From NCBI GenBank assembly GCA_021014945.1, contig MU266327.1, positions 186,001-250,000 of the forward strand: a DNA stretch of 64,000 nt, in the 5' to 3' direction. A program made the position numbers and the translations under genes. Below are positions 11,936 to 24,544 of this stretch, in pieces. The stretch is from Leucogyrophana mollusca (lineage: Eukaryota > Basidiomycota > Agaricomycetes > Boletales). Within the stretch, counting starts at the first letter, position 1, and the number at the start of each line of letters is the position of its first letter. The notes under the pieces were generated by a model. The model ran no database searches. It was not told the DNA's origin and saw only the letters and a program-made list of their open reading frames with translations.

Positions 11936-12646
11936 GGTAGACGGGGTCTAACGAGGCTAGGTTAGAGTCCCGATTGCAGCAGATTGTTTTTTGGTGCGCT
12001 CAGGGCTTGTCTCCGCAGTGTCACTCAGTGTGGCTGTCCGGATCGCCAGATGCAGTGCTTTCAATTTCTGCAAAGAGAGGACGGGCGCCGAGCTTTTACC
12101 TGACAGTTTGGGAGAGGATGGTGGTTTGTGAGAGAGAAGGTAAAGTCGTGTTGTGAAAGTTCACGCTCGCATGTCATGTCGGGCGTCCTCGATTGACGCC
12201 CAGAGACACGCAGGTTAATACCTCGCGGCCCTGAGCGCAGACATAATAATATAATACAATGTCCCTCGGTCTTTGGCACAGCCCGACGGCAAAGGTCGCT
12301 TGTAAGGTTTCTAGAGCAACCTTTGCATGTTGGAATCATAGATAGGCTCCGGGTTGATAGCGCCCACGGTTATCATTATCAGATCGGGACACCAGTGGCA
12401 ATTGCAAGGCAGATGTACAAGCAGAAGCCCGTGCTGATAGCACAGTAATCTCAAGTCTAGCGTACAATATGCAAAGAGAGAGTAAGAAGATATGGATGGT
12501 GCGGGAAGTATGCTGATGTGAGAGTGCTTGTGTATGGAAGACAGTAAAAAATGAAACGACTGGACGGCATGGAGTAGTTGCAGTGAAAAATAACAAAAAT
12601 GTGGAACGAAAACCGAAATGCGACAACATAAGAGAAAGCGTAAAAA
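11936..12646. other. intergenic
   Basis: About 700 nt between the promoter of the UIM-like gene and the 3' end of the Rim15-type kinase. Open frames here are short and featureless. I see no RNA gene. The part from 12460 to 12646 is probably 3' UTR of the kinase. Confidence 0.5.
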
Positions 12647-15600
12647 TCATGATACACGAGAAGCAGTAATTTTCGCAGCGACAGAAACACCTTGCACTGC
12701 AGAAGTCTTGAACCCGAGTTTTCGCATAACGGCGAGGAGATCGGCCCTTTGTAGAGGTTTCGCGAGCGAAGCAGCGAAGAGACTATTCAGTTCATTCGTG
12801 TCGGCCGCACTGTACGCGCTGACAGCGATAATCGGTGTGGTCGTATTCTTGCTGTTGGTGCTTTTGATGTACCGAGCTGCACTCTCACCATCAACTGGAA
12901 TATCAGGTAAGCATAAGCCATGACAACGCCCGTAAAAATAATACGCACGGACTGGCATTTGTAGGTCCATCAGAATACAATCGAATTCTATCGAGACGTT
13001 AGCCATGCCGACGGCGCTAACCTCACAAAGTACTCACTGATATCACCCATCGCGACGCTGATAGCTTCAGACCCGTCTGCCACAACCACACATCGACATC
13101 CGAGGCGAATCAGCAGCGTTTCAATTATCTTTGCTGTGATTGGATTGTCCTCGGCGAGCAAACAGGTGACCGCCCGGTCACTTGGATCAGGGCCTTTCCT
13201 CAAGTCGATAGAGTGAACGGACGAAGGTGGCGTTACTTCAAATTGGCTGGAGCCCTGACCGCCTGACGACGGCCAATTGTCGGATCCAGAAGCGTCACCG
13301 GCGCTGCTGGAGATAGACGCTGTACGTAGACGACTGGGCATCGTGTTCCGGCGCTCAACACCGTCGAGATGATTCAGCTTGAAACGCTCGAGGGCACCGA
13401 ATTCGGATGGCTTGCGAGCATGGCTACCCACGCTGCTACCAGGCGTAGACGGTGCTACGCTTGCTCGCGACGGGGATGATGCGATCGACGAAGTGGAGGT
13501 GGACGGTGACGGAGGGCCTGTGGACATCGACTTTTGGTCCAGGGCCGTGACGACGCTCGGAGGTTTCTTGATTCGCTGAGAAATACTACGCCTCCGAGTA
13601 TGCATACTTGTGGGGTCCGACAAAGTATGTGCGATTGGTGCAAGCTGATCTGTTTTGAGTTTCCGAATCACATCGTCGTTGGCTTGTTTCAGGACAGGAA
13701 GATTCTTGAAGCTGAATGACCCAAAGTCATCACCAGCGGGGGATGGTGCCACGTCTCGGGTCGGAAGAGGAGGTATCGCAGTAGTGGACAGTAATGGTTT
13801 GATAGCGGGGCTCTCGAGAGGGTTGGAGACGGCGATGTCTTCGTCGTGGAATAGCTGCGGTATCGCTCCTCGAGGATCGAAGTAATCGGTCGACTCGGGA
13901 TCCGACACCTGAGGAATGAACGCTGCCTCTGTTGAAGTGACTTTGTCCCACTCAACGCCGTCGAAGAACGGGTGAGATTTGACCTCCTCAGCGCCGTTGG
14001 CTCCCAGACGAGAGCCGATATCGATCGTCATCAGTCTTTGCATGAAATCGCGTGCATCGTCTGAAAACTCGACCCAGTCCTCATGCCACTCGATGTGGCC
14101 AGAGAGAATATTTTCGAATACCTTCTCTGGCGATTCGGCGTGGAAAGGAGGTATGCCGTACAGAAATTCATAAGTAATGACTCCCAGTGCCCACTGAATT
14201 GACAAGGTCAGGTCAGCACAAAGTGTGGAGAAGCAAAAGAAAACCGACCCAATCGACGGCGGCGTCATCACCACGAAGACCAAGTATGGTCTCAGGAGCA
14301 AGATAATCTGGGGTGCCCACAAATTTCTGTTCGCCAGGAGGGGTGTTGCCACCGGAATGAGACCGAAGATCGGTCGTCAGTTCCGTAGCAAAGGATTGCA
14401 AGGGGCTCTCGCCTGCCCTGTTGCTGCGTCGGGGGAGGTAGTTCGACAGCGATTCGGAACCGCTGGACTCGCTGACATCATCTGTGGGAGCGTGATAAGG
14501 CGAGGATCCTAGGCGAGGCACCGTATGTGTTCCCTGGCTAAAATACGAACCTCCACCAATCATTTCACTTGAGAGCAATGGAGAGGATAGGAATCCCGAG
14601 TCCATTGACGGCGGTCGTGAACGAGAGTCATATCTCGTACGAGGCCGTAGGCCCATCGGGCCTTCTCGCGTTTGACGACCGAGAAGACCAATTCTGCTCA
14701 AGCCAAAATCAGTGAGCTTTAGATGACCATGCTGATCGATGAGTAGATTGTCCGGCTTCAAGTCACTGGACAGAAAGTAAGCGAGAGTCCCTCCCCCGGC
14801 GCCAAAAGAACCTACCGGTGAACAACACCACGTTGATGAAGATACTCGAGGCCGAGCACCACTTCAGCAATATAATTCTTGGTCCATTCTTCGGGCAACG
14901 ACCCCAACGATTTGATCAAGGCCGCGCAATCACCACCGTTGAGATACTCCATGACCAGATACAAGTTTTCCTTGCTCTGGAACGTGAAGTACAGTTTGGC
15001 AACGAAGGGGGATTCGGCCTGTTTCATGAGAATCATGCGCTCCGCTTTCACGTTGGTTATCTGGTTCTTCGCAATCATGTCAGCTTTCTTCAAGACCTTG
15101 ATTGCGTAGTAGTCGCCAGTAGCCTTCTTCTTGGCAAGGAAGACAGACCCGAATGCGCCTTTGCTGATGGGTTTGATGATGTCAAAGTCCTTGATGGACG
15201 TTGGTGTAGATCTCTGGAGAGGGGCTGCAGATGGTTGGCGAGGGGACAGAGGCGCGCTCGAGCTCGATGGACTGAGGATAGGATTTACGGTTGAGTGACG
15301 TCGATGGCCACGCCGCGTTGTCGGAACATCGCGGGGTAGTATACTAGGGGACAAAGGAGGAGTGACTAACAGTCTAGGTTCAAGGAGATTGCTGGCAGAG
15401 CGACGGGTCCTAATGGTCGCGTTTTCAGGGTGTATATCATTGAGGTCCATGTATGGTGGATGTTCGTCTGGCGAGGGTGATGCATTGATGGGCGCAGCAA
15501 GCGCAAGCGGCGAAGAAATCGAAGACGGGGTTGAGGAGCGTGTTGGCATTTTGTTGATGATCTGCCACGACGGAGGTATGAAGGTAGGTATTGGCATAGA

Positions 15601-18470
15601 CACTGATGTTCGATGTTCGCTCGGAGTGGCGATTGGAACCGGAGAAGAGGACGCCATAGGTGTGGGCTCGGTTGACGCTTCCTCATGATTGACTGGCCAC
15701 TCTTCCTCGGGCACTGAAGGAACTGCTCGGTTACGAACCGGGGGTGCCGACTCGTCATCGCTGTCCTCGTCGTCTTCGACAATCGCCAGACTCTGTTCAA
15801 CCTTCTCCTCCCACTCATGCCAGATTTTCTCGGAATACCGAATGGTGTTTTGCATCCGCACAACGTTGTCGACTTTCTGTCTCATCACGCGCTCGGCATC
15901 TTCTTCTAACTGGGCAAGAGCTGGATCTTCAATTGTCGGTTTACACCAATTGCGTACTCGAGACATCCTGCCTTCCGAAGTTGGCGATAGCAGTCGTTGC
16001 CGCTCGATCGGTTCCTTGGACTCCTCTTCCTTGAGTGAAGGCATGGATATCTCCGAAGCGACCTGCAAGATATCATCCAGTTGGTCCAGAAGCCGCCGCT
16101 GCACCTTCTTCACGCTCATTCTTTGCATCTTGTTGCTCCTGAAGAGTTGCAATGGACTCGACATCCCTGGCGATGATGATGGAGAAAAGATTGGCACGCC
16201 CCGATATTCGGGGATGTTCGAGGAAGACGACGCCTCAACTGCGACAAGCAAGTCGCGAATGGTGTTCCTCAACTCGCTGATAGACTCGTTGCACTCCGCA
16301 ATCTCTGCCTCGAGACGGTGGACTTCGACGCACGTCTCGCTATGCTTCTCGAAATACCACTGCGGGATCTGGCATTCACAGATGCGGCATAGAATGGGAT
16401 CGTTGGATATCGGTTGAGTGAAAGGAAACGGGGTGACCGGTTCGTAGTGGGAGCGCTCTGCTATGCGTTTGTTCAACTCTTCGCCGGCAGCAGGCTCATC
16501 ACCAACGGCGCCTGACTCAAGAACGATTGAGGGAGATGGATGCTCGTATTGCGGAGGAGCAATGGGTTTGACCACCCACATCGTGTGTGATGGCTGGCCG
16601 TCCTCGCGGTCGATCATGAGCATGCCTTTGCCCTCCATTGGCTGGTAGAGAAGGCCAGACGCCGAGGGATCTCGCTCACCCTCGGGTTCAACCTGTAGTC
16701 TGAAACGCACTTCAACGGTGTGCGAATCATCTTGATGTAGCTGCGTTGTTGCCTCTCTGAAAACATCCCAGTCAGGGGGTGCCGTAAGGCGTGATATGCG
16801 GGTGCCAGGTAGCTCTGCAGGATCCGTACTTAACACAAAAGACTGTCAGCGGGGATCCTGCGCTGGCAAATCATCAAGACATACCCGACGACGACTCTCC
16901 AGGCATAGTTGACCCAGATGAAATGATCACCGTCTAAGCTGAGCTCTATGACGATGTTTTCGTTCTGAGCCGTCTCTGCTTGTAACCGTAGTCTCTCGGT
17001 GGCCAAAACACGCGCGGACTCATTGTGCTCGATCACTTTGTTGGGCGAACGAGACGGTGGCTCAGGAGATGTGGATGTCACCGATAGATCTTTGAGAGAT
17101 TCGTCTCGTGATCGACGACCTTGACTCGTCGGTCTCGTGAGGCGCAGTCTATTCTCGTCGTCTGCTGTTAAGCGTAGAGCACCTTCTTCGTTGCGATGCC
17201 GAGCGGACGGCGTAGGGACAGGCGACGGCTCATCCGCAGGTTTCAACACAAACATGAGCGGGTCGTCCTGCTCGTCCTCATTGTCATCAAAATTCCAAAA
17301 CTGTTTTTCCGCTTCCCACCATTCGAGGACACGGCTGAGACTGGCAACGGCAAGCAACACTTGCACGTACCAATTGCGCCCGTGCCAATCAGGATGGTCA
17401 TCCCACGCCTTGCCTATGCTCTGCACTCTCTGAACGAGTGACTCGCAAAGCTTGGGTTGAGCGGTGAGCTGAGCAGTCGACATCTCAGTAACGTCAGTTG
17501 CCACCCCTATAAGCTCATAAAGCGTGGTCATGATGGGATCAACAGGATCATCCACGAGGATGCGGGAAGACCGGCGGTTTATGGAGGATGTCATGGGAGC
17601 GGCATCAGAAAAGCTGCTGTGCGAAGGGGCTGGTGGAAGTGGTGAACGGGACCGTGAGGTCGAGCGTGAACTCTGTCCTGAACGAACGGGACGAGTGGGA
17701 ATGTGAATGGAACGCGAAAGCCTGCGAGAGGGTAGGCCCTGAGTAGGCCATGCCGTGGGAGGTATAACACCGGACTGCCTACTACGGGGACTAGCGGTAT
17801 CCGCTAACGTCGCACTTGCAACAACGGGGCTGGGCACAGCGCTGCTGGAACTGGGCGCAGCGGTAGATTTCTCCCACGGGAGGGTGTTTTGCCTGCGTAG
17901 AGACGGGCTCAGGGACGACGAGTTCGACACTGCAAGTAGGCCCGGCGAAGAGGCCCTATGGGTCAGAGAAGGACCTTTTGAACCATCTTCCTCTAATAAC
18001 GCACGTTGTCGACTGTGACGACCCTCCAGTTCCGCCTCGTACCCACCATCGGTGTAACTATCCGCCTGTGATGCCTGTGATGCAGGCCTCGGATCTGAAG
18101 GCCGGTAGATGAAAGCTTCTTGAAGGGCTTCGCTGTCACCATACTGAGAGTCGCGGTCGTATTCTTCCCGCTCGCGATAGTCGCGATCTACTTCGCGCTC
18201 GTGATCACCGTCCCGAAGTCTCTCCTCGAAAAACGTGGTTACGCTATTTACCACCCGACGCAATTCCTTGTCGCAATCTGCCTTTGCAGTCTTGAGACGA
18301 CGAGTAACGTGCCTTCTGACGAACGGCATCGATACAGTGTTTGAGCCTGAGCCATGGCTGCTGGTAGCGCCGCTGTTGGTCTGCGACAGCACTGGCGGCA
18401 ACACCGTCTCTGGGGTAAAGACAAGGGGGCTAGGGGGCTGACGACGCTGAAAGCCGACGAAATCTGACAT
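12647..18470 (-). CDS. Rim15/Greatwall-type AGC kinase with PAS, zinc-finger and receiver domains
   Basis: A nutrient- and stress-responsive Ser/Thr kinase that in yeasts controls entry into quiescence through endosulfine and PP2A. The protein is about 1,800 residues long. The order is: a disordered Ser-rich start; a PAS-like segment (LSLDGDHFIWVNYAWRVVVG, split by an intron, then RISRLTAPPDWDVF); a Cys/His finger (ILCRICECQIPQWYFEKHSE); and the kinase. The kinase shows GAFGSV, the Lys of AIKVLKK, HR|DLKPDN (split by an intron), DFGLSR, and a long insert before GTPDYLAPE, as in Rim15 and Greatwall. The C-terminus is a response-regulator receiver: CLLAEDNPITAKIIETLLIR, phospho-acceptor Asp in DCILMDLQMP, Thr/Ser in IIAVSAYS and the Lys of LAKPLQ. 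All catalytic residues seen are intact. The gene is divergent from bS18m. Confidence 0.92.
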
Positions 18471-19172
18471 GAAGGCCTTGTGAACGGGGCCTTAGTGAGT
18501 GAATAAAGGGCCAGGATACGTGTATGGAATGCTGGGAGATCTAGCTGAGGAGAGAGGGCTCTGAGCTCTGAGAGAGTACGAGACAAAGAGCTTTGAAAGA
18601 GCTCGAGCGGTCAAGGGCGCATGGGTAGAAAGGCTGGGGAGAAAAGTGATGCGGGTAGCGGTGAAGAGTGATTTGGTGAAAAGGTTGGCTTGGTTTGAAA
18701 CCAGGCGAAGGGAGACCAGGACCGGGTCACGAAACGAAATTGTCTAGATGCCTTTGAATCAAATACTAATAGGGTATACCCAAGAATTAAATAATTGGTC
18801 ATCCCGCAATCGCCTTATCCTGTCATCACTTTCTCACTCAATTGCTCATCAAAATGTGCGCTATACTGAGCCCCTGGTCGCGCAGTGCAGCGCCCAACTA
18901 TCGTAGTTCATTTGCCTACACTACGGAGCTTGGGCGATGTTTCGTTGCACCCGTTAGCTAACCCCTAGCGGTGGCTGAGGTCCCGCCGGACGGAGCCAAT
19001 CTTCAAATGGGAATCTCCGCGTCGTTGGGAGAACTGAACACGAGGTAAATATTACCTAATATTCATTTATTCTTTCTCTTCAGTCCGAAAGCCGTCCGAA
19101 CGACCAGAAGGTCTGCTATACGCTGGGCCCGAGCGCAATTTCTGACACTGACAGTCTTGCCTCCAGCTGAAG
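18471..19172. other. divergent promoter region (kinase / bS18m)
   Basis: About 700 nt between two divergent starts. The kinase side (18471-18700) is purine-rich on the plus strand, that is CT-rich on its coding strand, as is common in fungal leaders. A stretch at 19045-19083 (gtaaat...cttcag) resembles a short leader intron of bS18m but is only 39 nt. No other gene is seen. Confidence 0.5.
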
Positions 19173-19832
19173 ATGCTTTCGCTTTTGCGCTCGGTCGCAC
19201 GCCTGCCCGTCCGTGTCAAACCATGTCTCCCATCCACGAGTAGATCATACGCCGCACACAATGGACCATCCGACAACGAGCATCTAACCAACCTGCTCAA
19301 GGAGATTGCGGACACGTCAGAGAAGGAAAAGGCCGCTGCGGAAGGTCAGTATATCTGCCTTCTGTTTCGAAGTTGTCGGCTAAGGCAACCACAGAGGCAG
19401 ACCAGTCGTGGATGCAGCAAGGTGTTCGAAGAAAATTTGCCCCAAGCATGGTGAGCACTCTCACCTTCGCTTCGTCCATGAAATTAATACGAAGCGCAAT
19501 TCGCCCAGTTCATCCGACCGCATTATTGGACTCGTGAGCATCGCTTCAAAGGTCCAGCACCTTTTCCCAGACGTCCTTTGATCGGGCCCGGACGACGCAA
19601 GGCTCGCAGTCAAGACGTCTTCTATCAACTGGGAATAGATCCTCTCCACGAAGCAATGAACTCCACTCTCCTTTCAGCCTATGTCACTGAAATGGGCAGG
19701 ATAAAACATCGTACAGAAACTGGCCTTACTACCAAGAATCAACGCAGATTAGGCAAGGCAATTCGTAGGGCAAAGATGATGGGCATCATTCCTTGGCTAA
19801 GTAACACGAGGGTGGGCCACTGGCAACGATGA
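19173..19832 (+). CDS. RSM18: mitochondrial small-subunit ribosomal protein bS18m
   Basis: The mitochondrial homologue of bacterial S18. Exon 1 starts MLSLLRSVARLPVRVKPCLP, Arg-rich and without acidic residues, like a mitochondrial presequence. Two introns follow; the second acceptor (CCCAG) leads to FIRPHYWTREHRF. The S18 core is in the last exon: QDVFYQLGIDPLHEAMNSTL, VTEMGRIKHRTETGL and the basic signature LTTKNQRRLGKAIRRAKMMG, followed by IIPWLSN. The protein is about 165 residues, in range for fungal forms. The precise boundary of exon 3 is the least sure part. Confidence 0.9.
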
Positions 19833-20398
19833 GAGCATATGCTTGACTCGCTTCATGCCGCTGCTTGTGACGATGGAGTCGCTATCATTAATTCCATGTC
19901 ATAGCCGCTGAATTGACGATCGGCGCTGTCTCTTAATGGAATCTAGCGATATGTCTGGAACCGGACTGTAGGATCATCTGCCTCAAGCCGTCATCGACAG
20001 TTTGGAGTTCGCTGTACTACTTAGGCAAGACCTGCCATGCCAAGGTACCGTGCACCCACCTGCCACAAGGTGACGAGGGTCTTCACCACTTCTTCTACCC
20101 TGAAATAGCACAGGTCTGAGACTCAGGAGGCGGTCAGCACCCTCGAAAGTGCTGTCATATCTCCCGATCCTAAAAAAAACTTAAAGTAAGAGAGTTGATG
20201 GTACCCTCGCACCCCCACCATAGGAGTTCTGCAATCATCCGCCATTCATTGGTCGTGTGACAATCATGATTCGTGAACCTTGACCGCTTTTACACTGCTT
20301 CCCTCACCGGCACGCTATTCTCCGTCATTCTGCAGTCCATAAGGGTGATGCTCGAGCTCGAAAGGGAGACTCATATGGTAAAGGTACAGCGAGAAACT
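19833..20398. other. intergenic between convergent genes
   Basis: 3' flanks of bS18m and RPN11. No open frame of note, no RNA gene and no repeat seen. Confidence 0.5.
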
Positions 20399-21589
20399 CT
20401 ATAGTTCAGCAAGGAGCATCGTCCCTAGGTTCTGTACAACTTGGTCCCCAATGGCTTTCTCCACGGCTTCCTCCAAGTGTCGTTTTGGATCCTGCTTGCC
20501 CACGTGCCGCGTTTTGAGTTTCTCGGCGGACAACGTCGATTCTTCTTGTACCGATTTGTTGTAAGCCTCGGAGAGCGTGAGCATTGACTAAAGGACAAAT
20601 GGAGCCGTTAACCCCACGCATCGGAGCGATATTGTCGAACAAACCTTGATAGCCTTCTCGTTATTCTCCTTGTGGGAGCAGAAGTCTCGTAGCTTCAGAC
20701 CCTCCGTCCAGTTTCTCTTGTGCAGGTTCATCAGCATTGACTGTTCAAGTTCTGTCTTGCGGTAGTTCACAGCGATGGAGTAGTAATGTCTGTTCAGCCC
20801 ATGAACAAGCGCTTGAATTGATGGCTTATTAATGTGTCCGATGTTTGAAGTCGTCTGCCGTGGTTCGCGACCAGTGATGACAGTCTGGGGGTTAATGAGG
20901 CGGAAAGCGTCAATGACAACTTTGCCTTTGACGGATTGGATGGGGTCAATGACAACGGCAACGCAACGGCTTTGCATTTGCTCGAAGGACTGGTAGCAAA
21001 TGTCAGCGCAATGCCAAAGCGGAAATGGATGAACGCACTTGCTGCGTGTTAATGTCTACGCTGGATAGCCAGCATCCAAAACCTGGATGGGAGTGATACC
21101 AGCCTACAACCATCTCCGGGCTTTGGTGAAAACACATCAGTCAATTATTCTGTAATTGGAATGTCACTTGACGGACCGTCCGGTCTGCTTCAGCATGTCA
21201 ACCATCTTCGTTTGAAATACGTGATCTACAGATTCGACGGTAACGGTGGTTCCGGATTGCGGCATGGCAAAAACGTCGATCACTTGAACGGTATACTCAT
21301 CCACAAACTCTCCAAGCATGAGGCCCATGACTTCCATAGGTACACCAGCTCGGCCGTGCTTCAGCATCTACGAAATAGTTAGATCTGGAACCAGCGGTGG
21401 ATTAATCTCTCACTTTGAGCAAGGCCAGCGATGAGATATGTATGACCTCTCCGCTGTGGAAGTCATTAGAAAGCAAGTATATGGTCCTTGCGCCGCGACT
21501 CACTTGTCTGGCATAGCCCCGTTGTCATTCTGTCCCCGCATGCCCTGGCGCATCTGGCCCGATATCATCTGATTGAATTCCGGATCCAT
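20399..21589 (-). CDS. RPN11: 26S proteasome deubiquitinase Rpn11 (PSMD14)
   Basis: A lid subunit that removes ubiquitin chains from substrates entering the proteasome. The start [19 protein letters not shown] at 21589 was chosen over an in-frame extension upstream to 21688 because known relatives begin close to this point. Five exons encode [40 protein letters not shown] and the JAMM motif [20 protein letters not shown] (both His, the Ser and the zinc-binding Asp present, near 21050-21120). The Ins-2 and C-terminal helices follow ([29 protein letters not shown]) up to ...GTMLLAEL. The protein is about 310 residues, the normal size. It is divergent from the next gene with about 200 nt between the starts. 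Confidence 0.96.
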
Positions 21590-21787
21590 GTTGTCTTCGT
21601 GGTCGCAAATATGTAGCTGCAGTGGTGGCCCGCCACTTTCCCGCTGACGCGTCTCGAGAGTTCGCGTGTATTTGCTCTTATTTTTCATGAGCCTCTGAAT
21701 TCAACAAGAACAAATAAATATTCCTGCCGGTGATCCAAATCCGGACGGCAGGCTCAGGTCTTGCAGCCAACACGGACGGTGGACCTG

Positions 21788-23786
21788 ATGCCCACCAGCG
21801 AGCTGTCAGATGCCCTCAATCCGTACTACGCACAGTCAAGATCTAGGTCAACCAATAACTCTGTCTTCCCTGAGAATACTCAGCGTCAGACACAGCACTC
21901 TCAGCAGTATGCTCCACACCGCAGCGAGCTAGAACTCGCAGTTTCCGAGCCCCCGCAACCTCCCGCCGCACCACCAACTCCTCCATCCCAGTAAGCACAC
22001 CGTTTCTATGCTGTCTATATCAAGAGACCTTGACGAGCACTCAGCCCCGCAGCGCTTCCTCGCAGCCATTCGTCCGGGGGAGTTCAGGCCGTCCAAGAGC
22101 TCCTCCGATTTCTAGCTTCCACAAAGGAAGCTCATGAGATTGAGCGAAAGCGCAGGCTCGCCTGGGAGCAAGAGCAGGAAGCCAAGTATACCCTTCGCCA
22201 TGCAGAGATGGAACGCCGCATGCTCGAAATGCGCCAGGAGATCACCTCGTTGAGGTCTCGTATCCATATTAACTCTGCAAATTCCGCCAGTCCCGTTGCT
22301 GTGCCGAATCAAGTCACCCTCCAGCAGCCCACCCCGCAATTCTCCATGATAGAACAGCAACCAACTCCAACAACCTCTCCTGCTTTGTCTCACACATCGA
22401 CGACTTCCCACTACCCTTCTAGCGCTATCAACGTGGCACAATCAGCCATAGCCTCCTCTTCCAACTCGTTCCCGAGAATTTCCTTGCCATTAACTGATTC
22501 CCACCCGGCCCCAACACCCGCCACTTCACCGCCTGCACGATTTATAAGCGTCGATCCCTCTTCCTCAGGTCCGGCGAGTAGGGCAAATTCCAGAAAAAGG
22601 CAAACGATGCACGCGACAAGTGACGAAGATGGCAGTAGTGACTCGAACTCGAGTTCAAGTTCACGCTTGCATCCATCCAAGAGAAAAAGTCATCACGATA
22701 GTCGGTGTCTTACCATCCAGGTGGATTCCTCCGCTTCAGAGTTTCGCTGTAAAATTGACTCCTGGCGTTCTGGAGCATGCGATGCGCATTCATATTTTGC
22801 GTACCATGCAGTTAGAGACCGATAAAGACTTGCCGAATTCCCATATTGAAGGCACAGCACTTGCTCCCGATGAGCCTGTTCGATTTGTCTGGGACAAAAC
22901 GCCAAAGCAGTCTGTTCACAACGGCCGCATGAAAACCCGCGTACTCAAAGATTTGAAGACGAATCGACACTTATACAAGCACGTTCCTGACAAGGATTTT
23001 AGTAAAAAATCACTGGAGTCGGTTTTTGATCAGGCCTTCGTGACTTTTCGTCAGAAGTTTAAAGCTCAGAGGGATGCATCGATCTCCCTGACCCGCAAAC
23101 AAAAAGAGGACACTAAAGCGATGAAAGCCCGAAGGCTGAGTCGGAGAAAGATCGTACGTGAAAGCTTTAGCACTCATTCAGAGGAACTTTTCTTATCCAG
23201 TTTATAGAAACTGAGCAATCGATCGGACATACGCAATAAGATAGTAGCTTTCGAGCATGTCACGTTTGACGGTGCCCTCCAACTCGAATGTATGTCCTCC
23301 GAAGAATCCGAAGTCGACGAGAGCGCTTCGAGTCGTTGTACTTTCCTGCGCACACGCGGATTTGCATGGCGGAGCAATCGTATGCAGCGCTTCTTCGACG
23401 CCCTTGACGAAGAAGAAAGGCTGGACCATGCACAGAAGCCAAAACGAGGTGTAGGGCGGAAAGAACGCTTCGTAGGTGCACTGAAAGACGGAATCCTTCT
23501 TCCACCCAAAGGCGTCGCAAGTTGGATGATCAGCAAACGATGGATAAGCATGATGCAGACATCGCACCCAGAGGTTCTCGGTATGCTCAAGGACATCGTT
23601 GTAGACCCCGCCGGCTTTGACTGGGATCAATTCCATGCGCTTGGTGAGGAGAGCGAGGATGAAGGTCGGCTTGACATGGGACATTTACATGCACAGGACC
23701 CTCTGCATTACAATCTTTCTCCGGAAATTGCTTCCTCTTCTATTAGCAGTTCATCGCTCCTTAATGCGCTTGCACATGTGCCCTAA
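21788..23786 (+). CDS. unknown protein of a family common in mushrooms
   Basis: Starts at MPTSELSDALNPYYAQSRS. After an intron a long exon has a charged coiled coil (EIERKRRLAWEQEQEAKYTL) and a Ser/Thr/Pro-rich, then acidic-Ser stretch. The exon ends KSHHDSRCLTIQ and splices (intron about 22722-22784, GTGGAT...GGAG) to HAMRIHILRTMQLETDKDLP. This removes what at first looks like a frameshift. Further conserved-looking blocks are EPVRFVWDKTPKQSVHNGRM and LYKHVPDKDFSKKSLES. After another intron come KLSNRSDIRNKIVAF and LLPPKGVASWMISKRW. It ends LLNALAHVP. The C-terminal half is rich in Lys/Arg and could contact nucleic acid, but I do not recognise a named domain. The pattern matches hypothetical proteins repeatedly seen in Agaricomycetes (from memory). 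Confidence 0.72.
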
Positions 23787-24544
23787 CGCTCAGTCAGCCG
23801 CAGCTATAGTAGTACTTTCAGATCTCACTGCCCTGTAATTTGCTGACGGAAGACCAATTTGGACTGGACAAACAGCTGGAAGTGGGAACAAGTTAGAACA
23901 TTCATCAGAACATTCCTGTGTATATGTTATACCTCCATCCAGTACATCCAACCGCGGCGGTGTACCGTCCGACGCGGCCAGCTGAAACCCGGTGGATGTA
24001 TCACCTGCACTTGCTCCAAGACTTTAAGTTCCTGGTGGCAAATTACAACTATACGACCGGCCACTCTAATACAACCGTCACCATCATCTGCAACCAGGCA
24101 CTTATGTACTTGGTCCGACTTCGTGAGCTGGCAGGCCGCAGCTACGAATTTTCCAGATGTCACTCGTCGGACCGCGTGTTCTGCTCTCAATGTGTTAGGT
24201 GTCTAGCAAGTCGTGGGGGTTTACGGTTGAGCCCTCGTCGGACCACGACCACGACCGCCCTCTGACTAGCAGCTTGCAGCGGAAGGATGATGGGGTGCAT
24301 GTCGTTTCGAGCCACTGCTTCACAGCAGCGTCCCCACATGATTTCGGTCATTTTGACGTAGGAGCTTCTGGAGGTTGGCGTTGATTCGGCAGAGTCAGCT
24401 GATTTTTGGGCATCATGCTGGCTTCACCTGACCACATGCTGTCTTTACAGGGGTTCACGTATGATGAAATATGCTCCCTCGTATATTTTATAGAGTCGCG
24501 TATTTCCCCCCGATTTTATTTTCTTTCCAAGCCCGTCTAACAAA
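23787..24544. other. intergenic with one weak open frame
   Basis: No supported gene. A plus-strand frame at 23918-24265 (115 codons, containing NYNYTTGHSNTTVTIICNQA) has no recognisable domain and no clear exon partners. An AT-rich TATA-like patch (tatattttatag) at about 24482-24493 lies about 55 nt upstream of the epimerase start. Confidence 0.45.

Noticed and set aside
13379..18441. Many plus-strand open frames opposite the Rim15-type kinase
   Set aside because: They are shadows of the Ser- and Arg-rich minus-strand coding exons.
22700..22790. Apparent frameshift in the mushroom-family gene
   Set aside because: An intron from about 22722 to 22784 (CAG|GTGGAT...GGAG) restores a continuous, sensible protein (RCLTIQ then HAMRIHILRTM), so no frameshift is needed.
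23918..24265. 115-codon plus-strand frame between two genes
   Set aside because: No domain, no splice partner and no conservation evidence; kept only as a note on the intergenic region.
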